The notes beneath the pieces were generated by a model that saw nothing but the letters and a program-made list of their open reading frames with translations, made no database searches and was not told the origin of the DNA. Shown here piece after piece: positions 1 to 6,024 of a stretch of 6,789 nt of DNA. The stretch is taken from the NCBI GenBank assembly GCA_937902605.1, contig CALFNC010000491.1, forward strand, positions 1 through 6,789, in the 5' to 3' direction. Position 1 is the stretch's first letter. Every line of letters starts with the position of its first letter. Both the position numbers and the translations under genes were made by a program. This stretch comes from an uncultured Acidobacteriota bacterium (lineage in GTDB: Bacteria > Acidobacteriota > Thermoanaerobaculia > UBA5066).

Positions 1-2034
1 GAGGGCCTCGGCCGCGAGTTCGAGGACGTCGAACGCGTCGGCCCGGCCGCCGGTCTCGGTCTTCGCGTTCCCCAGCATCACCATGCAGAACGGACATGAG
101 ACGCCGATCCCCTCGGCCCCGACCGCGTCCAGCTCCGCGTAGCGGACCTGGTTTATCCGGGTTCCGATCTTCTCGTCCAGCCACATCCGCCCACCACCCG
201 CCCCGCAGCACATCCCGGTCTCGCGCTTCCTCGCGACCTCCCGGACCGTGACGCCCGGGATGGCCGACAGGATCGCTCGCGGCGGCTCGTAGACGTCGTT
301 GTGGCGGCCAAGGTAGCAGGCATCGTGGAAGGTGACAGTCCGGTCGATCCGCCGGTCGAGCTTCAGCCGGCCCTCCTCGACGAGGCGGGCCACTAGCTCG
401 GTCCCGTGTACGACCTCGAACGTCCCGCCGAAATCGGGGTACTCGTTCTTCATCGTGTTGAAACAGTGAGGACAGTTCGTGACGATCTTCTTCACTCCGT
501 AGCCGTTCAGCGTCTCGATGTTCTGCTGCGCTAGGGTCTGGAAGAGGTACTCGTTCCCGAGCCGCCGGGCCGCGTCGCCGTTGCAGGTCTCCTCCGCCCC
601 GAGGATCGCGAACTTGACGCCCGCCTCATGCAGCAAAGTTGCCAGCGCCCTCGAGACCTTCTTCCCGCGATCCTCGTATGACCCGGCGCATCCAACCCAG
701 AAGAGGATGTCGATGTCGCCGGCCGCCGCTTCGGCCATGGTGAGGACCGGGAACGGAAGCTCCTCCGTCCACGCGCCGCGGTCAGCGGCAGCCAGGTTCC
801 ATGGGTTCCCCTGCCGTTCCATGCCGTTGAACGCGGTCTGCGCCTCCTTCGGGAACTCGCTCCGCTCCAGGACGAGGTACCGCCGCATGTCGATCAGCTT
901 GTCGGTATAGGTGATCGTCACCGGGCACGCGAACTCGCAGTACCGGCAAGTCGTGCACGCCCAGACGGTCTCCAAATCGATCCAGCCGCCAATCAGCGCC
1001 TTCCGTTCCGCCTGGGTCTGCTCAGTCCGTGCGTCGCCGCGTCCGGACGCCGTGTCCACGATGGCGTTCGCGTCATGGTAGAGCGCGTGCCGGAGGTCGA
1101 CCATGAACCCCTTCGGCGTGAGCGGCTTCCCGGTCAGATGGGTGGGACAGACTTCGCGGCACCGCCCGCACTCCGTGCATGTGAAGATGTCGAGCCGTTG
1201 CTTCCAAGAGAAGTCCTCGAGCTTCGAGACGCCGAACCTCTCGGCCTCCGCGGCCTTCTCGATGTCGAACGTCCGGAGCTTCCCGGGCGGGTCGAGCTTC
1301 CGGAAGAAGATGTTCGGCAGCGCCGTGATGACGTGGAAGTGCTTCGCGTAGGGAAGGTAGTTCAGGAAGACGAAGATCGCGATGAGATGAGTCCACCAGA
1401 AAAAGACGTACGTTGCCTGGAGCGAGGCCGGCACCATCCCCTCGAGGAACGCGGCGAAGACTCTCGTCACCGGCTCCCATGTCGCCGACTGGTGGGGCCC
1501 CAGGTTCATCCGGGCGCCGCCCGCGAGAAGGTCCGAAAGCATCAGGAAGCCGATCAGCCCGAGGATCAGGTCGGCGTCCACCGACGCGTCGAGCCTCTCC
1601 TTCTTAAAGAGGTGGCGCCGCCCCAGCGCGAGCAGGACACCGACGAACGTCGTCGCTAGGACGACGTCCTTCACGAGGAGATACGCTTGCCAGAACCCGG
1701 GCGACAGAAACGGCATGCCGGCCTTCGGGAAAAGCCCCTCGAAGGCGAGCGAGAGTGTCCTGACCGAAAGGACGACGAAGCCGGAGAAAATCAGGATGTG
1801 GTAGAGCCCCGCATACGGGTCGCGGAACATCTTTCTCTGGAGGATACCGAGCTCGAAGAGCCCGCGGACCCGCTCCCACGGTCGGTCCCAGCGGACTTCC
1901 GATGGGCCACCCGCCGTCATCAGCTGCCATCGGCGGGAGGCGGTCCAGGCGAAGAGGACGACGGCGAGGGTCAGGACGAGGAGGAAGGCAAGACTTCCGG
2001 GGAGCCCTAGAAACGTCGCTTCTGTCGGCATCAT
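1..2034 (-). CDS. Membrane-bound Fe-S oxidoreductase, probable ETF:menaquinone oxidoreductase (EMO-like), C-terminus cut by window edge
   Basis: The frame is open for 678 codons from the tandem ATG ATG at 2034/2031 and leaves the window without a stop, so a short C-terminal piece is missing. The first about 235 residues hold roughly five hydrophobic segments (about 11-30, 76-97, 117-137, 155-172, 207-228) with His79, His216, His232 and His234 as possible haem-b ligands, like the NarI-type gamma subunit. Two ferredoxin motifs follow: Cys286/289/292/296 (CTECGRCREVCP) and Cys360/363/366/370 (CTTCRYCEFACP). Then come two CCG (DUF224, HdrD/GlpC-type) domains: Cys449, ETCNGD at 482-487 and Cys521/524; and Cys573, CCG at 609-611 and Cys647/650. 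Known family members accept electrons from EtfAB and reduce (methyl)menaquinone, which fits the nearby etfBA. The exact acceptor is inferred. No good Shine-Dalgarno lies before the start. A lactate or glycolate oxidase Fe-S subunit is less likely because those lack the N-terminal membrane part. Confidence 0.88.
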   Translation of the reverse strand, partial: MMPTEATFLGLPGSLAFLLVLTLAVVLFAWTASRRWQLMTAGGPSEVRWDRPWERVRGLFELGILQRKMFRDPYAGLYHILIFSGFVVLSVRTLSLAFEGLFPKAGMPFLSPGFWQAYLLVKDVVLATTFVGVLLALGRRHLFKKERLDASVDADLILGLIGFLMLSDLLAGGARMNLGPHQSATWEPVTRVFAAFLEGMVPASLQATYVFFWWTHLIAIFVFLNYLPYAKHFHVITALPNIFFRKLDPPGKLRTFDIEKAAEAERFGVSKLEDFSWKQRLDIFTCTECGRCREVCPTHLTGKPLTPKGFMVDLRHALYHDANAIVDTASGRGDARTEQTQAERKALIGGWIDLETVWACTTCRYCEFACPVTITYTDKLIDMRRYLVLERSEFPKEAQTAFNGMERQGNPWNLAAADRGAWTEELPFPVLTMAEAAAGDIDILFWVGCAGSYEDRGKKVSRALATLLHEAGVKFAILGAEETCNGDAARRLGNEYLFQTLAQQNIETLNGYGVKKIVTNCPHCFNTMKNEYPDFGGTFEVVHGTELVARLVEEGRLKLDRRIDRTVTFHDACYLGRHNDVYEPPRAILSAIPGVTVREVARKRETGMCCGAGGGRMWLDEKIGTRINQVRYAELDAVGAEGIGVSCPFCMVMLGNAKTETGGRADAFDVLELAAEAL

Positions 2035-2093
2035 CGACGGCGAGGATAGCGCATGGGGATGCCCCCGGCAGCGCTTTCATCTCGTGGCGGGTG

Positions 2094-2099
2094 TATGAT
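2094..2099 (+). promoter_or_regulatory. Possible -10 box for the secreted-protein gene
   Basis: TATGAT matches the sigma-70 -10 consensus at five of six bases. It would start a transcript near 2106, giving a leader of about 40 nt to the ATG at 2147. No convincing -35 box is visible 16-18 bp upstream, so this is weak. It lies in the 112-bp divergent gap shared with the Fe-S oxidoreductase gene, for which I found no clear promoter. Confidence 0.25.
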
Positions 2100-2130
2100 T
2101 TCGGCCTAGAGTCGAGATGTCAGGAATCTC

Positions 2131-2136
2131 GAAGGA
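2131..2136 (+). promoter_or_regulatory. Ribosome binding site that decides the start of the secreted protein
   Basis: GAAGGA lies 10 nt before the ATG at 2147 and 13 nt before the ATG at 2150. It lies downstream of the alternative ATG at 2117, so it supports the later start, which also puts the signal peptide at the very N-terminus. Confidence 0.5.
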
Positions 2137-2146
2137 TACGAGTTTG

Positions 2147-3964
2147 ATGATGAAAGGAATCCGCCTCACGGCCATGTCGCTGGCCGCGGTTCTCTTCCTC
2201 TCGCTCCCCGCGGACTCGCCTCTTCGGGCCGAGGGCACGTTCGCAGCTCAGGGAACCGACCTCTGGGGCGGACCCGGCGCCAAGGGGACGGGAGTCGCCG
2301 GATCGCTCTTCGACACCATCGTTCACGTCACCTCCTCCTCGGCCGCGACCGGGACCATCGAGTTCTGGGCGGGAGGCTCGCTCGCCGCGATATCCGCGTT
2401 CTCGATCCCGGCGCTCGGCGTGGCGAACGTCCCGACGCCGGACGCCCTCTCGGGGATGGGAGCCTTCCTGTTCCGGGTCCGATCCGACACCAGCGTCAGC
2501 GCCTGGTCCGAGACATTCAACGACACGGCCTCGGGGCGGTTCGGGGTCAGTTTCGCGGCGGTGGCCGCATCCGACCTCCTGAACGCGGGGGACGAGGCGA
2601 ACGGCGGCGGGGCGGATGCCTCGACGTCGACGGCGCAGGGGCGGGCCCGCACGAACGTCGGCGTGCTCTGCAACCCGGGCTCGGTGGGGGCCTGCCAGCT
2701 CGAGGTGGCGTCCTTTGACGACGGCGCGCTCCTCGGGACCGGAACGATCACCGCGCCGGCCGGTTCCGCCGCGCAGGCTTCCCTTGCCACCCTCGTGGTG
2801 GCTTCGGCCGAGCGCTCGGGGCTCGGTCTCCGGCTGCGACTCGTCGCGGGCACCGGTTCTCCCTACGTCATCCGCAACGACAACCTGACGAGCGACGGGA
2901 CCGCCATTCCCCTCTCCGTCCTCCGGGGATCGTTCTCGACCGCTCCGGCGATCAGCTTCTACACCGGGAGCCCCGTCAGCGGGTGCGGGCCCCTATCCGT
3001 CACGCTGAGCTGGAGCACCGTGGGCGCCGTGCGAGTGGCCATCTCCGGCGTATCGGGGGACCTCCCGCCCGCCGGCATCACGACCGCCACGATCCTGACG
3101 ACAACGGACCTCGTCCTGACGGCGTTCTCGGCCACCGGACAGACCGCGACGCAGCCGATCCGCGTGACGATTCTGCCGCCGAGCGCTCCGCCGACACCCA
3201 CCCCGGCCTCCGGAGCGTTGCAGCCCGGAGGGACGATCACCGGTGTATTGCCGTTCCAGGGGACGGGCGTGACCACCACCTTCACGCGGCACGAGTCCAC
3301 CGGGTCGACGTTCGTCATCTCAGGGAATACGTACAAATACACGGCCGGGTCGACGACCGGCACCGACGTGGTCCAGCTCGTGAACCACGGAGGCTGCGGC
3401 GCGGCGACGGCGACCTTCACGGCCACCGTGAGCGCGCCCGGACCGCCTCAGATCATCTCCTTCTACGCCGATCCGGCGTCGTCCTGCCTGACCAACAACA
3501 ACATCTTCCTCAACTGGGCCACGGCCAACGCGACCAGCGTCAGCATCAGCAACTACCCGGACGCCGTGCCGATCACCGGCTCGGTCGTGATCAGCTATCC
3601 GCCGAGCGACACTGACCCCTCCAAGACGTTTACTCTGACGGCCAAGGGCCCTGGCGGCAAGAACGCCACGGCCAAGGTCACCGTCCCGGTCGACCCGTCG
3701 CTGGAGTATCCCGCCGTGTCCCCGGCGAGCGTCGTGGTAGGTCCGCTCGACAACGTCACCGTGACGGTCACCGGAGTGGTCCGCACGGATTTCATGTACT
3801 ACAACGTCGTCCAGATGCCCAGCGGCGGCTACTTCTTATTCCGAAGCGACGGGAACTGCACCTATCACGCCGGACAGCAGTCAGGCGTCGTCGACGTCAT
3901 CTGGATCACGTACTACAACGGCTGCGGAAACTCCCGGGCGGAGTTCCGGGCCACCGTGCAATAA
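2147..3964 (+). CDS. Secreted multidomain protein with duplicated Ig-like modules, function unknown
   Basis: This 605-residue protein begins with a typical Sec signal peptide (MMKGIRLTAMSLAAVLFLSL, then a likely cleavage after Ala28 in PLRAEG). Residues about 29-265 form a beta-rich domain I cannot name; it contains an ARTNVGV segment followed by the close pair Cys175/Cys183. From about 266 the protein is built from two kinds of Ig-like module in the order A1 (266-345), B1 (346-430), A2 (434-518), B2 (519-605). The A modules share an ISFY opening and a later Cys and Trp (SWST, NWAT); the B modules share a GCG before a closing beta strand. There is no lipobox, C-terminal membrane segment, LPXTG motif or recognisable sorting domain, and no catalytic motif. 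A role in surface binding or adhesion is a guess. An in-frame ATG at 2117 would add ten residues ahead of the signal peptide and is less likely. The gene is convergent with etfA and divergent from the Fe-S gene. Confidence 0.85.
   Translation: MMKGIRLTAMSLAAVLFLSLPADSPLRAEGTFAAQGTDLWGGPGAKGTGVAGSLFDTIVHVTSSSAATGTIEFWAGGSLAAISAFSIPALGVANVPTPDALSGMGAFLFRVRSDTSVSAWSETFNDTASGRFGVSFAAVAASDLLNAGDEANGGGADASTSTAQGRARTNVGVLCNPGSVGACQLEVASFDDGALLGTGTITAPAGSAAQASLATLVVASAERSGLGLRLRLVAGTGSPYVIRNDNLTSDGTAIPLSVLRGSFSTAPAISFYTGSPVSGCGPLSVTLSWSTVGAVRVAISGVSGDLPPAGITTATILTTTDLVLTAFSATGQTATQPIRVTILPPSAPPTPTPASGALQPGGTITGVLPFQGTGVTTTFTRHESTGSTFVISGNTYKYTAGSTTGTDVVQLVNHGGCGAATATFTATVSAPGPPQIISFYADPASSCLTNNNIFLNWATANATSVSISNYPDAVPITGSVVISYPPSDTDPSKTFTLTAKGPGGKNATAKVTVPVDPSLEYPAVSPASVVVGPLDNVTVTVTGVVRTDFMYYNVVQMPSGGYFLFRSDGNCTYHAGQQSGVVDVIWITYYNGCGNSRAEFRATVQ
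2945..3961 (+). repeat. Internal tandem duplication of a two-module (A-B) unit in the secreted protein
   Basis: Unit 1 spans about 2945-3436 (164 residues) and unit 2 about 3446-3961 (172 residues). Protein similarity is clear in ISFYTGSP / ISFYADPA, LSWSTVGAVRVAIS / LNWATANATSVSIS, Y.aG...G.DVV / Y.aG...G.VDV and GCGAATATFTATV / GCGNSRAEFRATV. The DNA has diverged, so the duplication is old. Cys280 (A1) aligns with Cys447 (A2), and Cys417 (B1) with Cys593 (B2). Cys571 in B2 has no partner in B1. Confidence 0.7.
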
Positions 3965-3969
3965 GGAAT

Positions 3970-3999
3970 CGGGGGACCCGAGACCGGCACGGTCCCCCG
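3970..3999. terminator. GC-rich hairpin after the secreted-protein stop codon
   Basis: A perfect 9-bp stem (3970-3978 with 3991-3999; GGGGGACC / GGTCCCCC core) encloses a 12-nt loop and begins 6 nt after the stop codon. No U-tract follows on either strand, so it is not a classical intrinsic terminator. Placed between two converging genes, it could still stop or stabilise both transcripts. Confidence 0.45.
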
Positions 4000-4015
4000 C
4001 AGCGCTTCGCGCCTC

Positions 4016-4037
4016 CCCTCCGCGTCGGAACGGAGGG
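4016..4037. terminator. Second hairpin in the convergent gap, on the etfA side
   Basis: A 7-bp stem CCCTCCG / CGGAGGG with an 8-nt loop lies 37 nt beyond the etfA stop codon when read on the minus strand. There is no T-run. It may act with the neighbouring hairpin as a two-way boundary between the secreted-protein gene and etfA. Confidence 0.35.
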
Positions 4038-4074
4038 TGGCCAGCTATCCCGCCTGGACGATCGTGCGGAGCGA

Positions 4075-5055
4075 CTAGGCTTTCATCCTCTTCGCGGCTT
4101 CGGTCATCGCGGGGACGATCTGGAACAGGTCGCCGACGATCCCGTACGTTGCCACCTTGAACATCGGGGCCTCGGGGTCCTTGTTGATCGCCACGATCAC
4201 CTTGGACGACCCCATGCCGGCCATGTGCTGGATCGCGCCCGAGATCCCGCACGCCACGTAGAGCGACGGCGAGACGACCTTCCCGGTCTGCCCCACCTGG
4301 TGCGAGTGGTCGATCCAGCCGGCGTCGACGGCGGCGCGGGACGCGCCGAGCGCCGCGCCGAGCTCGTGGCAGAGCGCCTTGAGGATCGGCCAATTCTCTG
4401 GCCCCTTGATGCCGCGCCCGCCCGAGACGATCTTGTCGGCCTCGGCCACGTCGATCTCGCCGCCCTCGGCCGCCTCGATCTTCGTGACTTTCGCCCGGAT
4501 CTTCAGTCCGGAGAGCGCAAGAGGGACGGCCTCGCCAGCGGCCGGGACGTCGGCCTTCGCCGCCTGGAACACGTTCGGGCGGGGCGTCGCGATCTGGAGG
4601 GAGGCCGCCGGGTCGGCCGCGACGGTCGCACGGGCCTTGCCCGAGTAGACCGGCCGGGTCCCGACCAGGCGCCCGTTCTCAACCTCGAGCGTCATGACGT
4701 CCGAGAGGAGGCCGACGCCGCGGCGGGCGGCGAAGCGGGGGGCGACGTCCTTCCCCATCATCGTGCCGGGGACCAGGACGATCGACGGGGAGAAGGCCGA
4801 GGCGGCTGCGTCGAGGGCTGCGGTGTACCCCTCGCACGAGTAGAGGGCCAGCTCGGGCGCGTCGGCCACGAAGACCTTCGCGGCGCCATAGGCGGCCAGC
4901 TCCCCGGCGAGGCCGGAGATGCCGGAACCGGCGACGACCGCGGCCACCGTGCCGCCGGTCTTGACGGCGAGGGCGCGGCCGAGGGTGAGCGATTCGAGCG
5001 CGGCCTTGCGGACCTTGCCGTCGCGCTGTTCGACGAATACGAGGATGTTGCTCAT
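4075..5055 (-). CDS. etfA: Electron transfer flavoprotein, alpha subunit
   Basis: This is the FAD-binding subunit of the soluble EtfAB heterodimer, which takes electrons from acyl-CoA dehydrogenases and hands them to a membrane quinone oxidoreductase. The 326 residues are full length for the family. The N-terminal half (about 1-190) is the adenine-nucleotide-hydrolase-like fold starting SNILVFVEQ. The C-terminal FAD domain carries the conserved signatures: SGGRGIKG (211-218), GASR (237-240), QVGQTGK (253-259), GISGAIQHMAG (270-280) and AINKDPEAPMF (289-299). The gene starts 10 nt after the etfB stop codon, and its ribosome site overlaps that stop, so translation is probably coupled. Whether this ETF is of the bifurcating or the conventional kind cannot be settled by eye; the nearby EMO-like gene argues for conventional beta-oxidation electron transfer. 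Confidence 0.97.
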   Translation of the reverse strand: MSNILVFVEQRDGKVRKAALESLTLGRALAVKTGGTVAAVVAGSGISGLAGELAAYGAAKVFVADAPELALYSCEGYTAALDAAASAFSPSIVLVPGTMMGKDVAPRFAARRGVGLLSDVMTLEVENGRLVGTRPVYSGKARATVAADPAASLQIATPRPNVFQAAKADVPAAGEAVPLALSGLKIRAKVTKIEAAEGGEIDVAEADKIVSGGRGIKGPENWPILKALCHELGAALGASRAAVDAGWIDHSHQVGQTGKVVSPSLYVACGISGAIQHMAGMGSSKVIVAINKDPEAPMFKVATYGIVGDLFQIVPAMTEAAKRMKA

Positions 5056-5060
5056 CGGTC

Positions 5061-5066
5061 TCTCCC
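5061..5066 (-). promoter_or_regulatory. etfA ribosome binding site overlapping the etfB stop codon
   Basis: GGGAGA on the minus strand lies 5 nt before the etfA ATG, and its first base is the last base of the etfB TAG. This arrangement is typical of translational coupling and favours equal production of the two subunits. Confidence 0.6.
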
Positions 5067-5854
5067 TACAGGACTTTTGCTTCGTCGCGGAGAAGGTGGA
5101 GGAGCTCTTCGGCAGCCTTGGCCGGGTCGTCCGCCGGGATCAGCTTCACAGCCTGGCGGCCGGGCGGGAGCTCCAGCTTCGTCCAGCGAACCGCCGCCTT
5201 CTCGCCGGAGATCGAGGCGGCGTCGACGCCGAGGTCGGCCGGCGTCTTCACGGTGATCGTCTTCTTCTTGGCCGCCATGATTCCTTTGAGCGAGGCGTAG
5301 CGCGGCTCGTTCAGCCCCTTCTGCGCGGCGAGCAGGGCCGGGAGCGGCGCCTCCACGACTTCCTTGGCCCCCTCGATCTCCCGCCAGCAGGTGACGGCGC
5401 CGTCCTTCCACTCCAGCTTCGTCACCAGGTTGATGTGGGGCAGGTCGAGCATCTCGGCCAGCATAGGGACGAGGGTCTGCGCGTCGGTGCCGGCCCCCTT
5501 GTTACCGAGCCAGAGGGCGTCGAACGACATCGGCTTGATCGCCGCGGCGAGGAGCCGGGCGACGCCGAGCGAGTCGACCTGGGCGAGGCCGTCGGCGGCG
5601 ATCCGGACCGCGTCGTCGGCGCCGCGGGCCAGGCACTCGCGGAGGCCGACGTCGGCCTTCGCGGGGCCGAAGGTGACGACCGTGACGGTCCCGCCCTTCG
5701 TCTCCTTCGCCCTGATGGCCTCCTCCAGGGCGTACTCGTCGTAGGGGGAGACGATCCACTTGACGTCGGACTCGTCGATCGATTTGCCGTCCGCGCCAAT
5801 CTTGATTTTCGTCTCTGTGTCGGGGACGTAGGCAATGCAGACGATGTGATTCAT
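5066..5854 (-). CDS. etfB: Electron transfer flavoprotein, beta subunit
   Basis: This is the small subunit of EtfAB; it binds AMP in conventional ETFs and forms the docking face for acyl-CoA dehydrogenases. The 262 residues match the usual length. Visible family signatures are an N-terminal beta strand NHIVCIAYVPDTET, VSPYDEYALEEAIR (35-48), GNKGAGTDAQT (118-127), and the recognition-loop signature LPALLAAQKGLNEPRYASLK (171-190) followed by GIMAAKKK. It is the first gene of the etfB-etfA operon and has a clear ribosome site. The 170-bp region upstream is shared with the divergent ImuA-like gene and holds a FadR-like operator, suggesting control by acyl-CoA. Confidence 0.97.
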   Translation of the reverse strand: MNHIVCIAYVPDTETKIKIGADGKSIDESDVKWIVSPYDEYALEEAIRAKETKGGTVTVVTFGPAKADVGLRECLARGADDAVRIAADGLAQVDSLGVARLLAAAIKPMSFDALWLGNKGAGTDAQTLVPMLAEMLDLPHINLVTKLEWKDGAVTCWREIEGAKEVVEAPLPALLAAQKGLNEPRYASLKGIMAAKKKTITVKTPADLGVDAASISGEKAAVRWTKLELPPGRQAVKLIPADDPAKAAEELLHLLRDEAKVL

Positions 5855-5860
5855 CCGTGC

Positions 5861-5868
5861 TTCCTCTC
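5861..5868 (-). promoter_or_regulatory. etfB ribosome binding site
   Basis: GAGAGGAA on the minus strand sits 6 nt before the ATG at 5854, a good spacing, and fixes the etfB start. Confidence 0.65.
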
Positions 5869-5939
5869 GCTGTTGTGCCGGTGGGCCGGCCGGAGTCAGG
5901 GGACGCTACCACCTTCGGAAATCCCCGTCACCGGAAAAA

Positions 5940-5957
5940 TGAATGATGGCTCATTCT
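5940..5957. promoter_or_regulatory. FadR-like operator dyad upstream of etfB
   Basis: TGAATGATGGCTCATTCT contains a perfect 6-bp inverted repeat, GAATGA and TCATTC, separated by 4 bp. The Bacillus subtilis FadR (YsiA, TetR family) box is TGAATGAMTANTCATTCA; the site agrees at every dyad position except the last base and differs in the centre. FadR in Bacillus represses an operon that includes etfB-etfA and is released by long-chain acyl-CoA. The dyad lies 85 nt before the etfB start and overlaps a weak candidate promoter (TCGCCA at 5981-5976, CAGAAT at 5958-5953, minus strand). No regulator gene is in the window, so the binding protein is inferred. Confidence 0.5.
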
Positions 5958-5983
5958 GCCTGCCTCGGAGCTGTCTGGCGACC

Positions 5984-6012
5984 TTGACTTACGTCTTATT
6001 TACGTCCACATT
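5984..6012 (+). promoter_or_regulatory. Candidate promoter of the ImuA-like gene with a phased direct repeat
   Basis: TTGACT at 5984-5989 matches the -35 consensus at five of six bases; 17 bp later CACATT (6007-6012) is a poor -10. Between and over them lies an exact direct repeat TTACGTC at 5989-5995 and 6000-6006, centred 11 bp apart, one helical turn, extending to 8 of 9 bases as A(C/T)TTACGTC. Such a repeat is a plausible repressor site, perhaps for DNA-damage control, but it is not a LexA box I recognise. Confidence 0.3.
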
Positions 6013-6024
6013 CCTCCTGCTCAC

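Noticed and set aside
1604..2080. Minus-strand open frame of 158 codons (and the similar one at 1073-1480)
   Set aside because: Both overlap the Fe-S oxidoreductase in other frames; their Arg/Pro-rich translations carry no domain, while the chosen frame shows membrane segments and all the cysteine motifs.
2117..2146. Earlier ATG for the secreted protein
   Set aside because: It would put ten polar residues before the signal peptide, leaves almost no leader after the -10 candidate, and the GAAGGA ribosome site lies downstream of it.
4225..5256. Plus-strand open frame of 343 codons opposite etfA/etfB
   Set aside because: Low-complexity Arg/Gly/Asp-rich translation typical of the reverse strand of a GC-rich gene; no motif and no ribosome site.
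5940..5957. The etfB dyad as a LexA box
   Set aside because: It matches neither the Gram-positive GAAC-N4-GTTC nor the Escherichia CTG-N10-CAG pattern, while the FadR-type half-sites fit almost fully and the neighbouring genes make sense of it.
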